Origin: Neorhodopirellula lusitana | Lineage (GTDB): Bacteria; Planctomycetota; Planctomycetia; Pirellulales; Pirellulaceae | DNA length: 64,000 nt | Direction of reading: 5' to 3' | Assembly: GCF_900182915.1 (NCBI RefSeq) | Contig: NZ_FXUG01000003.1 | Coordinates: forward strand, 514,089 to 578,088 | Notes under the pieces: model-generated | Seen by the model: only the letters and a program-made list of their open reading frames with translations | Databases searched by the model: none | What the model was told of the DNA's origin: nothing | Program-made: the position numbers and the translations under genes | In this document: one piece after another, positions 1-15,000 of the stretch | Position numbering within the stretch: position 1 is the stretch's first letter | Layout: every line of letters begins with the position of its first letter

Positions 1-3000
1 CTAACCGCTGTCGTGTTGACAAAGTTCACACGGCCCACAATCGCACCGTCGATCGAACCACCAAAGCCTAGCGATCGGATGGCTTCCTGAACCCGGACCG
101 CCAGCTGTGCCGCGGTTTCTTCAGTCGAGTACTGGATCACGAAGTCAGTACCGTTTGAAGCGACACCGCTTGTGTTGAATTCAATCGTTCCTTGACGTCC
201 GTTGGTTGCGGTAAGAATCAATACCTCGCCATCACGAAGCTCGCTACCGTCCGGGACAGTCACGCCGTTGCTAGTCGCAACGATGTTCGAGCTAGTGGTC
301 AGCGATGCATTCAGCATCGTTTCCACATCAATCGTCAACGTGGCATCTTCGACAGCTTGACGCAATCGATCGTATGCAACTGGAGCATCGTTCACTGGCT
401 CGACAAAGATCGTCGATGTAATCGTAGTTGATTTCGGTGTCGAGATCTGACCACCGCGTACCGTCGGATCCGAAACGTCGGCCGGATCGATATTGGTACT
501 TTCGTTGATACCACTATCGGTCACCGTGTAAGTAAACGTGACCGGACCGTACACATCGGGAGCCGGAGTGAACGTGATCATGCCCGTTTGACGATTTAGC
601 GAAATCGTACCGCGTCCAAGAGTTTCCGCACTGGAGTCGTCCATCGCGACAGCCACAACACGTAGGTCCCCATCGTTCGTGGAACGAGGCGTGGTCTCGT
701 CGATCGCGTCGACTGGACCAGCTGCGTCATTACCAAGCAAGAAGTCCGATGAGAATACGAAGGTGTTGTCTTCGGTAGGAACCGGCCGTGTCGCTGGGTC
801 GGGATAGAAGGCGAGGAAATCGTCATTGACGTTGCCAGTGGCGTCGGTCAATCCGACATAGTCGACACCAAGTACCGGTGCGTCATTTCGAGGCACAACG
901 CGGATTACCGCGGTCGCCGTGGCTTCCGCGACGGTGGTCTCAGGCCCATCAACCGCTGGGTGCATGAACTGGTCCTGCAACAATCCACCGCTTCCATCAT
1001 CGTCGATGAAGTAAGGGGACTGCGACAAAGCATCCAGACGAAGTGGTCGAGAATCATCGTCAGCAGGATCAACCGGCTCGTTTAATTCAACGAGTTTGGC
1101 AGTCAGGTCCGCTGGAAGAATCGAAATCCCGTTGTCGATCAGTGTGAACGAGAACTCATCGAGCAGCAAATCGCCCAAGGCACCCGTATCGCTGTTGAAG
1201 TTCGCCGCCGGTGTGTAGATCACCTGCGTGATCCACATCGGGTCGACATCATTGTCAAAGACAACGCTGATCGTTCCACCTTGGTTGGTAGTCAAGGTCG
1301 TGGTAGGACCACCCGCAACGATCGAGCCACTGCTGGTGCTGATCGCTCGCACGAAGATGGTCTGATTCGATTCATTCTGAGGTGCAGATGCTTGGCCCAG
1401 GTTGAAGTCAGGCGTGGCGGAGGCAACCAAGTCGGTGGCGCTAATAACCAGCGTGCCGTCACCTTCGTCAGCGGTTGCTTCAAATCCGACAATGCCCGTC
1501 GTTGTTGCACCGGGGGCGTCATTTTCTGGCAGAACGCTAATCGTCACGGTCGCAAGATTGTCGCTGTTCTGCCCAGCGGATTCCGCGTTCTGTTGAGTCG
1601 ACAAACGGTACTGGAACGAGTCCAAGCCGAAGAAGTCCGGGTCCGACGTGTACAAGAACGATCCACTTAGATCGTCACCTTCAGTCAGATTGATTTCCAA
1701 GATCCCGTGAGGAGTCTTGTAAGTCAAAACATCGTCGTCCGGGAAACTAGTTTCAGCCGGATCTACATTTAGCAGAGGCAACTGAGGGAAGAACCGAACG
1801 GGCAACAACTGATCCGCAACCGTAGCGGGATCAATCAACACTTTCTCGTTAATTTCGAGCGGTGGGTTTGATGCATTCGTCGTTGTATCAATTCGAAGCG
1901 GAGTATCTTCGACAGCGACAAAGTCAGCTGCGGTCGGCGTCGGCGTTTGAATATTGAGAACCGTGATTTGGTAGTCCTCAACTTCACCGCCAATGGCAAC
2001 ACCGGTTGGGCTCGTATTGCCGGCATCGCTAAGTCGAATTCGCAACCATGTATTGCCATCAGCAACATCGAATCCAGGCTGAGCGATGCTCAACGTGTTG
2101 ATGCCATCAACGACGGGCACGTTCCGAAGAATTTGCTCAGTACCATCTTCATCGAAACGGCCGTTCCGATTGAAGTCGATCCAAGCATCGACCAAGCCAC
2201 CACCGGTGACGTACACCTGGAAATTGGTACCAGCCGGGTCAAGTGGATTCACATAGCCCAAGACGCTTCCGGCTTGGCTGTTATCCAACACGGCTCCGTT
2301 GTCGGCGTAACGACCGAAGAAGAACGAGGGGTCATCCGAAGGATCAGCCCGGAATTCCACGATTGAAACACCATCTTCGTCGTCGAGTGCCGTCAAGCGA
2401 ATAGTCGCTTCGCTATCCAAACCAGCTTCAAACCCACCGCCCAGCTCGCTCAGGGTCGACTGAATTGCATTCAGTAGAGCCTCCGCAACTTCGGCCGGCG
2501 TGAAATCGGCATTGATCAATACGGCAACTGTATTCGCACTCGGATTCTGGTTGGGATCCACCAACTCATAAACGACCGTGCTAGTTCCTAACTGCAGCGT
2601 GATGCGTTCACCGAAGTCTGGTGTTGCATCGATCGTCAACGTTTGGCTGCTCGCTACCGAACTATCAACTGAAATATCAGCGGATGTTTCGGTGAAGCTG
2701 AAGGTCTGCTGCGTGTCATCGGCCAAGCCATTGGTGAACGGTTGACCGTTGCCCTCGGTATCAATGACGAAACCAAGACGGCTATTCGAGCTACCGCCAA
2801 TGACAGCGTGACGAGCACCATTGCCCTGGATGAATCCCAGATCGGTTGGAAGCAAGCTCGGTGTTGGACTAACCAACAAGGTCCCGAAAGTGGACGGTGC
2901 ATCGCCGAAGTCAAAGCCAACTTCTGGCATGATGATCGTGAATCGAGTTTCGTCGTTTGATCGAGTCGGATTGACCGGGTTGCCAGCAAGGTCAGAGACC

Positions 3001-6000
3001 GCCGGCAAGATTTCGGTGCCCGTCGTCGTCAAACCACCGTTGGTAATCAACTCAACGTTAGTGGTATCCGTAATCAACAAAACACCGCCGCCTGGTGCGA
3101 ACACTTCGACGTCCAAACTGGAATCCGTGATCGCCGTCTGCAAAGAAGCCGCGACGGACGTGGCTGAAAGCGCCTGGCTAGGCACAAATCCAACCGCGAT
3201 CGCTCCGCCGCTCAAGCCAGCTTGGCTCAAGAACGGACTGGCCGATACATCGACCGTGACCAGATCGCCAACTTGATCGGCAGGAGTTTCATTCAGCGAA
3301 ATCGTTTGATCTTCAAGCGTTGCTGGCAACTCGGCTCCGAACACAAGCTGAATCGCTGCATTCAACGCCTCGGCAACCTCATCCGCTTCAAACTCGGGAT
3401 CAACCTCAACTGAATTTTCAGCAAACGCGAGACTCGAGTCTGTTGTGAACCGGAAACCCTCGGTTCGATCGCCAACCGTGATCGTCACAACCGAATCATG
3501 GACTCGTGTGCCGGTTGCCGTATCCGAAACCGAGATGCTCAAGAACGGAGTCACACCGGGTGCCCCGGTCAGGGTCAGGTCCGACCCAACTAACTCGATG
3601 GTATCGCCTTCCAGTCCGCCAACCGAAACCAAACCATCGCCAATCGCACGAGCATCATTCAGCCCCAGTGACGACTGACGCAACGCTGTTGCGATCGCTG
3701 CAGCAACTTGATCAGGCGTGTCGGTTCGATTGAATTCGACACGTCGGAACAAACCAGTTTGGTCCGTCGCCGCGATGGAGTCGTCCGAATCAAACTCAAA
3801 AGTGATCGCCTCGCCACCACGAGTGTAGGTGAACTGATCACCATCGGTGACCGAATTTGACGATCCAATCTTGTTCAGGCCAGCACTGATGTCGCTTAGA
3901 TCGACAACGTGGCCTGGCAACTCAATGACCGGTGGATCCGTGTCGGCGAACACGGTCGGAAGCGTTCCCAGTTGAATCGAATCACTACCGATCGAAACAG
4001 GGGCCAGCCCCAACTCGGCTCCGTAATCGACCGAAGTCAAATCGCCAAACAAACGCGGGCTCAACACACGTAAGATTGCATCACGAACACCCGCAATGGT
4101 TCCAGCACCGGTAAGCGGGATCGCCACGTTGGCTGAAGCGGTTGCGTTGTTGGTGTCAATCTCGAACGTGTGAGTCGTCAGTCCATCACGCGAAGTGATC
4201 GTGAACGTATCCGTGTCGTTGAATCCATTGACGACATCCGTGATCACTAACGTTTCACTAAGCGGCACACCCAGGGTGTATCCCGAGTCAAACTCGAAGA
4301 CGGTTTCGCGACCCGAAGCATCCGAAATGATGACTTGGTCACCATCCGCGATCGAACCACCATCACTGATTTCCACAACCCGGCGTACCTGGTTGTTCAG
4401 TGTGATTTCGTAAACAGAGTCTTGATTCCAAACACCGGCGAGTGGTGTCAAGCGAATCGTTCGGCTGTTTTCGCTATAGCCAAACGTGTAGTCGCGACCT
4501 GGAACCAATTGATTGCCGTTTTCGGTCAACAGAACCGTGTCTTCGGTGATCGTGCTTGAGTCCAAGCCCGTCCCCGCTTCATCGATCAGTTGCACCTCGA
4601 AGTACTCAGTGAACTGAGTCGAATCCACTAGGCGGATGTACGACTGTTGCGGATCGGTGTCCCCGGAGAACGTAATGTCGGTTGGGGCTCCAGCGGCAGT
4701 TTCATCCGGAGCATCGAATGGGTTGTTCAACACCGCGTCAGGGCGACGGAAGTCAGCATTCTCGATCGCACCACGGTCAATGAATGGGTTCGATCCGGTA
4801 CCGCCATTCGGCACACCAGTCAAACTATCTACCCGACGTTGTCCGTAGATATCGAAATCGGGTGCCAAAATCGGTGAACGTGAAATTCCGACCGGCTCTT
4901 TCACCGTGTCATAGAAGCTCTCGCGATCGACCAACGAAGTATAAGAGTTATCAATCAATCCGCTTCCAGCCAGCGGGATGAAATCGCTTCCCGAGAACAG
5001 TTCGGTCGTCGTTGGAATATCCACCGAAGCACTGCCCAGTGGCAGCGAACTGTTGACCGTGTTGCCTGAGAACGCGTTACCATCAGCAACGGTGAGTGAT
5101 GACTCAGCGGTGTCGGCATCGATACCCTGATCGAAACCAACGATCACATTGTTCAGCAATGTTGGAGCAGCTCGGCCGCTGACTTCGATACCAATTCCCG
5201 AACCTTGATTAACGATCGTATTGTTCACGACCCGACTGAAGATATTGGCGGTACCGATTTGGTTCTCGCTAAAGTCACCACCACCAATTTCGATCCCGAT
5301 TGAACCCGAGTTGCTGATCACGTTGTTCGTGATCACAGCCCCTGGAATCAATCCTTGCGTGTTGCTGTCCCGAAGCAATCTCGCCGTGAGTGGGACATTC
5401 GGATCCACCACCGACGAGATCCCCACATTCGCTGAATCGCGAATGAAGTTGCCCTGGATAATGAGTTGTCCCTGATCCTGGACCCGATTGACGTCGGTAA
5501 TCCCATAGTGGTAATCCACCATCAACACGTCGCGGAAGTCTTCACCGAGGTCATCTGCCGGACGAACGGTCATTTGGTAGTCACCAAACTGCACGTCAGT
5601 TTCGCTGATCGGTCCTAAATCTCCCGCATAGCGTGCCGTGCTGCTGATCACGATGTCGTAGTAACCGGTGCGTAGAGGAGTGAACGTGAGGTTCGCTCCT
5701 TCTTGCGTTTCACCGACCGCGATCGTTGGCTCAAAGGGATTGGACACTGCCGCCGAGCCAGACGCGTCTTGCGCGAAGGCAAAATTAAGCGAGCTCCCCG
5801 AGAAAACAGTTCCTTTCTCAACCACGGCAACAAACGGGAACTGCAGGCCAACTCCCGTACGGAACAATCCTGTCGTATCGACATCAATGTCAATGGCCTC
5901 GCCCGCGGTCAGATAGACCCGCACCACATCCATGTCATACGTTGGATCAGTTAGCAATATACTTCCGTCGTCAGCATTCGATCCTGGATTGATGCCGAAG

Positions 6001-9000
6001 GCTACGGGATCGCCAATTTTACCATTCGCGATCAATGTGTCGCCGGACACATAACCCGGCACGGCGGCTTGGGCCAGCTGATCCGTGTACAGGACATAGT
6101 CGACGGTGTCCGCATCGTGGTCAACGACCGCAACACGACTGTTGGTGTAGCGACCCGCGTAGGTTTCCTCAGCGACCATATCCAGCGATATCGTGCGTCC
6201 CGTACCTGGATTGACAAACACTTCGCCGCCGAACAGCTCAACTCGTCGAGAGGTTGATATCCCGCTTTCGCGGCTATCACCGGTCGACGCGAGAATAGTG
6301 AGCGTGTCTTGCGATTGGTCGGAATTAATGGCATCACGGATGGATGCGGCAACTTCCGCAGCGGTATTAGCCGGATCAAAGTAGACCGGCACGTTCCCAG
6401 CGACGATATCGACACCAGGCGCGTATCGGCTATCAAACTCAAACGTCAGCTGTTGTGTACCGTCGTCGAGGATGAAGAAGTCTCCATCCTTCAGATCAAT
6501 GCCTTCAGGAGCGACGATTGTGACCGCGCCGGTTGCCAATCGATCGTTGGTATCAAAGGATCGACCTAGGCCAAACCCTTCATCCAACTCAAGGTTGATT
6601 GGATCATAGTCTTGCGGCACGCCGTACTCATCAGCGGTCCGAATCTCGAGAGCGTAAGGGCCGACCAAAATCTCGTCGGCATGCTCTGGTTGAACACTGT
6701 CGCCACGGGAATCCGGGATATAGGCGGGGTCTAAAACAAAGTTAGAATTGGCCGGTTCAGCAGTGTAGTTCTCGTACAGCACCACTTCGCCTCGCTCGGC
6801 GAATCCAACGACAATGTCGTCGATATAGACGCCTTCGACAACATTATTCTGCGCACCTGCGGTGCTGATTTGACTACTCGCAAAGGCAGTGGGGGCCCCA
6901 AGTCCAAACTCATCGCCTGGCATCGACTCATCAATCGCAATCTGATTGACACCGTAAGGTCCGGCTTCGAACACGAAGGTGTTGTAAACCCGAATCCGAT
7001 CCTCTGCGGATTTCTTATAGTTTTCAAGCGTCGCGGTAGACTCGTACTCATAAAGCTGCGCCGCGTTGGTTCCTAAACTGAACCTCAACGTGCGACGAAG
7101 TTGATCCGTGACTTCGATGCTATCCATCGTTGAATCAACCAAGACCGGGACAGCCCTCGCGGTATAGAAGAAGTTGCTTACGGTGTCCTCTTCCGCTTCC
7201 CAAGAGACAATCAACGAATCCGGGTCCTGCAGTTCAACGGAACTCGCATTAACCAGTCGAACTTCACGTCCACCGGCCCCGACAATCAACGGCACCAAGC
7301 TCTTGTCCAGTGCGGCAACAAACTTAGTTGCTACTTCGGCGGCCGTATCATCAACCGCATACACAATCTCGTTGGCAGCGCCCGTACCAGTGGTCGTGAA
7401 GGTGTACACCTCACCAAAGTCGTTGGTAGGGTCGTTCTTGCGGTAAATTGTGATTTGCTCACCATCGACGATATCATCGCCCGCAGGAAGCGTGACTGGG
7501 ATGACATACGTATCAACTTCCAACTCGCCTTCGGTCGTGATTTCTGGGTTGGTGATCACCGACGCACTGGATCCAAACACGGCCAAACCGATGCCAGTCC
7601 CATTGAACAACTCAATCACGTTGAGATCAGGGTTGCTTTGCTGCAACTCTTCTGCGATCCGAGTGGCAATCTCCGCACCGGTTTCGTTCTCGTTGAAAAT
7701 TACTTCGACAGTCGGATTCGCTGGATCATCGGCCAGGTCAATTCCTTCACGCACGAATGTGACCAAGACAGTCTCACCGCCACCAACCAATTCAAGCTGT
7801 TCACCGGTCCGCAATTCCGATCCGTCCGGAATGTTAATCACGGCGACCTCTTCCATTTGCAGCTCAACGCTGGACTCAGGCACCGTGGTAGCCAAGTCAG
7901 TCGCAACGACCATCAAGCGATTCAGCGAACCATCCGTCGCGGTGGCAAATGGCGAATACCGACTCACCAAATTGTCTCGAATTTCTTCCGCAGTGTCCGT
8001 ACTATCGAACGCGAAAGAGTTCGCAGCGTTAACAACCGACGAAGTGTTCGTCCGTCGTTCTCTCAATGTGAACTCGGTACCAACCGCGATTGGCTGGCCA
8101 TTGCTATCCAGAACAGCGTCCAACTGAATCGTATCCCGATCGTTCAGTTCGTCTCCGGACGGAACTGTAATTTCGATCGCCGATCGCGTCGTCGAGGTGA
8201 ACGCAGAGCCAGCACTGTCGATCCGGACACTCACCGTATCGCCGTACAAAGTCACCCTGTTCCCGGTAATACCGTAGTTCACACCCGCTGGAAGCGCGAG
8301 CTCAGCAAATCGGCGAGCAATCTCGCCAACGGCCGTATCGCCGCTACCCTGTGCCGGTCCGTCGTACACAACCGACCCCAAGCTTGAGGTCCCCGAGCTA
8401 TCGTTGAACCGTACATCGGTCGTGACTCCATTGATGGTCACTGCGATTAGCTCACCATTTGTGATTCCGGCGGCAGTCGACGGAAGTTCAATTTCAACGG
8501 CCTCAATGTCTCGTGAAGAGAACTGATTCGTCCGTTGATCGGAATCGATATTGGCAAGGTCATTGCCATTGGTATCGACCACCCGCACGCGGATCGTGTT
8601 GCCTTCCTGGATTGGATCGAGGAACGGACCGGCATCGGGATTGCTATTGATCGCGGTGAACACTTCGTTCGCAATCACAGTCATATTGTCAGAGTCTGTG
8701 TAGGAGACCACTTCGCTGGCATCAAAGGACGCCAACAGCGCGGGCGGCACGCCATCCCCGTCGTCGAACGCGATGGCAAACTGGCGGTTCACTCCGCCAC
8801 CGTCTACGTAATCGATGACAACCAACTCATCATCATTCAGGGCTGCACCCGACTGCACATCAATGCGAGCTCGCACATCCGCTTCGGCATTGATCGAAGT
8901 AACGACCTGCGATGGTGCGGCCTGCACGAAGATTTCCACGCCTTCTTCGATAAACACGACGTTGTTGTCGCCATCGAGGTAGGCGGTTCCAGCTGGCAAG

Positions 9001-12000
9001 GCAGCCAAAATCCGAGTTGCGATCTCCGCCTTGCTATCGCCAGAATCCGCAATAATCTCGTTGGGGTCACCCGTCAAATTGACCGTACGAACGTATCGCA
9101 GGAAATCAAATGTGAAGTCTGGATACTGAATAAAGACCTGTTCGCCATTCAAAGTCGAACTGCCTGCTGCGGCCGTGTCTCCGGTCGGAACGTTCAACAC
9201 CGTGAACGTACCAGCAAAGTCGATCGGGTTCGCTTGCCCACCTTTCAGAGTGCTACCAATGGAAACTTCGGAAGCAGCCAGAAGACTCAAATTGCCGTCA
9301 CCGTCCACTCGAGGTCGCATTTGACCGGGCACAGCGGCGGCGACCGCTCGGGCGACTTCGATGCGGGTCGCGTTTGGATCGATAACCACTTCGATCACGT
9401 CAGCGGCAGGACCACCGGGCGTCAAGGTATCGACAAAGACGACCGTCTGAATCAATGGGTTTGCATCCGATGCTGGATCATTGTACGTAACAGTGAATGA
9501 GTCACCGTTGATCAAGTCCGTCCCACTGGGCAGCACGACGTCGCGGCCAACGATGGTTTGCAACAATGAGAATGAACCATCGTCATTCTGCAATGTCGTG
9601 CGACTGTTATCTTCGATCGTCTCGCCATCGACACCCACCAATTCGATCGATCCGAAGTGACTTTGCATCGAACCGGCCGTGCTAAAGTCAAACCGAATTC
9701 GTACATCGCGACTACCAGCGAACTCGGAAAGGTCCGCTCGAACTTGACGCCACTGTCCGTCGGCGTTGTCGTCAAAGACGGTTTGAACGTCGATGTTCGT
9801 ATCGACTTGTTCGTCGTATTCATCAGAGTTAGGTAGAGAACGGAAAGCATTGTTGGTTGCCAACAACTTCCACTCACCGTCATCACCCGCAGCGAATACT
9901 CGGAAACTGTCGTTCTGTGCTCGAGCAAGCGTGTAGTCATCATCCGCTTCCACTTCAATGTGGTAAGTGAAGTACAGCGTCGGCTTGTCATCAGCACTGT
10001 ATTCACGCAGATCGATCGAGTCGGAAATTGTCGATCCATGACTACCACCGGGAGCGATCTGTCCCAAGACGTCGCCGTCGGCTCTCGCGATCGTATTGTC
10101 AGCCGCGTTCCCGGTTACTTCAAAACCGAAGTACAGACTGTTGCCGCCCGATGTATCAAGCCGAGTTTGATCGTACGTCGAAAACAAACCGTGACCAGAG
10201 TCTGCACGTCGGTCGATCGTTGAATGCCATGGATTCGCTTCGAGATTGCTAAAAGCCAACCCGCTTGGGCTTTGACCTACACTGGCCCCACCGACGAAAC
10301 TGAACTCAAGAGCGGAACGGCCGTTGTAGAAAATATTGGCCGGTGCAGTGGTAAGCTCGCCTGTTTCACTTGTCTCCAAAGTGAATGCATACATCCAACC
10401 ATCTGGCGTGGTTGCAAACAGCGTCTCTGCGTAAACACCATCTTCAACGACCTGTGGTCCATAGGACAAACCGGAAAAGACAGGAACGGTGATAAACTGA
10501 GTGCTATCGTTCGGATCGACAATCGTCTGTGTGCTGCCACCGATGTGAGCTGGGTCGGCTTCGATGTATCCATAAAAATCAGTCGGAATGACGCTGTTGT
10601 AGCCATCCTCGAAGAAGTCAGTCGGAGCATCGGTGCCAGAGTTCGGATTGAAGACATGGATTCCGCCAAGGTCCGTCACACCCACCAGATCGCCATTCGC
10701 GTTGACCGTGTTGTTGACCGCCGCAACGCCCGTGATGTTGCCGCCGTCCCCACTGGTGTCATCAATGAAACCGGTATCCACGATGCCGAATTCAACTTCG
10801 TCCGAAGCCGGACCATATGACGTCAAATACTCCGTCGCACCGAAGTTTCGATCAGCAGTGATAAGTCGACTACCACGTGAAAGAATTTCACCATTATTCG
10901 AAGCGGCGAGATAAAGGATATTCGTTCGCAACTCAATCGGAACTTCACCGCCCCGACCAGCTGAATCACGACTACCAATCACCCAAAATGTCTCGTTCGC
11001 ATTGACCGCGGACGTGTTAACCGGGGATGCCGAGTTGTTGCGCTCAAATGTCATGGCGTTGACAATGAATTGTGCCCCCCCATCCACCTGAGTCAGCAAA
11101 CCAGTGGGGGTGGTTTGACGGAAGGTGATCGAATCGTCACCCGTATTACCGCCGCTGCCATCAGCCGGGTCGACGTTGAGGTAATTCCCAATCGTCGTAC
11201 TGTTGAATGGGTTGTTCGAAGTGCTGTAGGTGAATAGTTCACCATCGTCACGAATGGCTAAATCGCCGCTTCCAGGGCCAAAGGAGCCAATCAAACGCTC
11301 CATCGTTCCAGTGAATGGGTTGAAGCTGGCAAGCGTACTCGAAGTACCACCAGTCACCCCGCCTTCGTAGTTAACGAACAAGCGAATGTCATCAAGCGTG
11401 TACTCCACAGGCGACGTCGCGTTAAACAACGTCTCAATGACGGGCCGCTCGGCTGTGTAATCCAGCTGTCGGTCTGTGAAGGAGTCGAACTCTTCCAATG
11501 AGTCATGACTGATATTGCGAATCGAATTGATCGGCATCAGCCGCACGTCTGGATTCGTAGCGTTCTGTGAGAAAAACTGGTCCAACACAGCCGGAACCGC
11601 AGCTTGGCTGCTGACGACGACGTAATACGTGCCTTCGGGTAGCTGGACTGGTCCAATGTAGGCGTCTTGAACACCCGCCGAACCCGCCGACAGGTTTTCC
11701 AAATCAACGCCTTGCAGCGGAGTTCCTTGGTCATCCGTCACGTTGCTATCGCGACTGACCAAGATGACACGCCCTTGCGAGTCATACACCGACAACACCG
11801 TGTTCACTCGAGCGAGTTCATCGGCGTAGTCAATGTCAAACGTAGCGGTAACAAACCGGTTTTCACTGTCGTAAGTGTCTGGTGATAGTTGCTGAGCAAA
11901 CAACTGAACTTCATAAATATCGACGTCTTCCAGACGCAAATCCAAGTCCGTCGTGGTCAAGTTACCGATCTCACCAGTCACCACCAAAGAGGCGCGGTCG

Positions 12001-15000
12001 GTTGTCAACAAGTTCCCAAGATCTTGAGCGTCGCCGAGATTCGCTTGAAGGCGATCCCCCACCGACTCGACAGTCGTTTCGTCACCACTGTTCCGGTCGC
12101 CCGGCGTTGGATCGACATAGGTGATTTCTTCGCCAAAATCACCTGTCAAAGGACTATGGATCGGTGATCCGCTAACTTGGATCGCTGTTGTTGCATAACG
12201 AATATCAGCGCCCTGGATCGTCGAACCGGCGACCTCATCGGAGCCTCGCAGCCGAATCCCCAACTCGTACTGTCCCGAGGTCTCGGCGTTGTTGGAACGC
12301 ACACGAATGTAATAATTCGTGTCGACCCCCGCATCACCCGGCAACACAACTCGGAAGCCGGCGTCCAATGGGTTCGCCGATTCCACGTTACCACTTGTCA
12401 GTGCCGTCGGCAGGGCTCGGACTTCATCCGGGGAAACTCCCTGAAGCAGCGACTCATTGACATACAACTGAGTCGGGTCAATTGACTCGCTATACGAGTC
12501 GTTGCTGCGAGCGATCGTTTCTCCATTGACGTTGACCAACTCAACGACCGTATCAAGACCGAATGTCGTTTCGTCGATATCGAAGTACACCGTCGTTTGG
12601 CCCGGAGCGGTGAAACGATAGGTATCCACGTCCTTATCAGTGGCCAAGGTTCCGTGAACCGTGATTCCAAGTCGCTTGTTCTCGTCACCGGAATACTCAT
12701 CCGCCGCAAGATCGCCCACAATCTGGGCGTCTGCAGGAGCCTGGTTTGTTGTGATCGCACCGGCTTCGCCACGTTCACTCTCGAAAACGTATGCTACGTT
12801 TCGGTCGTTCGCATAGGACTGAATTTGAAGACCGATCCAATCTCCTGCCGCAGGTGCCTCGTCTGAATTCCCTAGGGTATCCGCGCTGGATTGCCCGTCC
12901 GGGGTGAATCCCGAACCGATCGTGTTGTCATTCAGGCTAGTCAATACGACCGGGAATCCAGGTGAACCCAGAACTTGGATCGTACCGCCAATTCGATCGT
13001 CGATATCTAACTCGCGACCGCCACCAATCAACGTGCCTTCATCGGAAAACTTCACGACCAACGATTGATCCGCATCGCTGCGAAGACGCAATGCACCATG
13101 GTAGTGGTGCGTCAGCGAGTAGATCGGACCTTCGACAACATGCACGATGTCCGTATCATCCCAAACACTATCCGTGGTAACGATTTCACTACGAACTCGC
13201 ATCCCGTTGATCGCATTACCCGACAGTTGATTGTCCAACAACAACGGGCCTTGGTTGTCCGGTCGAACATCGAAACGATCAATTCCACCGGTTGATCGGC
13301 CGGAATCAATCGTGCCTTGGAATGCCAAAGCGTCCGGGTTGATACTGATCGCAGCACCTTCCCCGTCGACGATGGTATTGCCAATCAATACCGGTTGAGA
13401 TCCACGGATAAAGATCGTCGAGGAGTCATTGAATCCCTGACCACCACGGATATCCGTCGGGCCGGAGTTATTACCGATACCGCTCGCGTTGTTGATGAAC
13501 GTCGAGTTCACCACGCGCACATCAGCTTGCAAGATTTCCAGTGCATTGAATGAATCTGCACCGGTCGCTCCACCACCGTATCGGATGTCGGCGTACGCGA
13601 TCGAACCAGTCGAACCCTGACGGAACATGATTCCGCCCCAGTCACCATTGTCGCCTTCGCTCGAACCATTGTTGTTGGTATCAAACGTACCACCGATGCC
13701 GTACTCGTCATCATTTCGAGACGTGAAGATGATTGGTTTGCTATCCGTTCCCTCTGCATAGAAATCGGCACCAATGCCAACTTCAATTCGCGACGCGTCA
13801 AACTTGACGATCGTATCGGGATCAATAGTTAATCGAGCATCAAATCGGGGCAACAGTTTCGTACCACCATTCGCGTTGGCACCTAATTCACGCCCCAACA
13901 ACGAACCATCAAATTCTGCGTCCGGCGAAATCCCTGTGTCAATCAGCGAGGTCTCACCCAACCGCAACTCAGCAACTAGATAGTATTTTCCCGTTGCTGG
14001 ATCGATGCGATAAACATTGGTTCCGATGAACTCATCGGGAGCTACCGGCAGGTTGGTTAGACGGATCAAGCCATCTTGAAGAGCGACCACCGTATTGGTC
14101 GTGCCGCTTGCCTCAGTCTCGCCACCAAAAACATCCGCAAAGGTAATGCGGTAGTCATAGCCACGATCACGTTGCAAAATTCCGGTAGGCAACACTTCGC
14201 CTGGCTGAAGATCGGCAGCCGTGAATCGTTCAACCACGATTCCACTGGCAACGGGTTTCACCTCGATATTCGCTTCCCGTTTCAGGTCTTGACCGTAGTC
14301 AACAAATTGACGGGTACGACGATCCAGTTGCGCAACCAACTCATAAGATTCGACGCCACCAACCTCAACTCGGCGATAGAGATTTCGCCCCGAGAAGCCT
14401 TCACCCGCCAGTGGCAAGTTATTCAACACAATCGAATTACTCGCACCTGACAGAACACGAGTGCTCGTTGACAAACTCGCCAACGACTCATGCCCCTCGT
14501 CAGTGACGAAAGTCAGCTTGTATTGATACGTGCCCGACGCCAGGCCCGGGTTACCGGCGAGGGTCGTTTCTGTTGCGGTGGACGCCGTCAGCGTCACGCT
14601 ACCAACATCAGGTCGATCTTCCAACAAAGTTGGACCACCGGGTGCACCGGAGATCGTCAGAACCTCACTGATTACGTGAACGATATCGGTGTCATCGAAT
14701 CGGCCGCTGACGGTCAACGTTTCCAATTCATCGACAGCCGGGGTCAACACTCGCACAAACAATCCGTTGATCGAATTGTCTGTCAGTACATTGCCATAGA
14801 TTTCCGGCCCGGCCCGATCGTAATCGCTAGTGAACATTTCCACTGGCTGATAACGCGGGGCGTGAAAACTGTCTTCGCGGAAGCTGTTCGGGTCTGCGCT
14901 GAACGCAGCGAAAGCGCTTAGTGAGATTTGGTTGTGGATCAGTGTTGGACGGCTTTCGAACATCTTGATCGGTGACACCACTTCGTCACGGATCCCAGTT

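Noticed and set aside
7455..8387. Long plus-strand frame (310 codons) opposite the giant gene
   Set aside because: It is the antisense shadow of a protein-coding frame with strong third-position GC bias; its product is Arg/His/Asn-rich with no domain.
8535..9500. Plus-strand frame of 321 codons opposite the giant gene
   Set aside because: Same reason: antisense of a well-supported coding repeat array, no recognisable motif or start signal.
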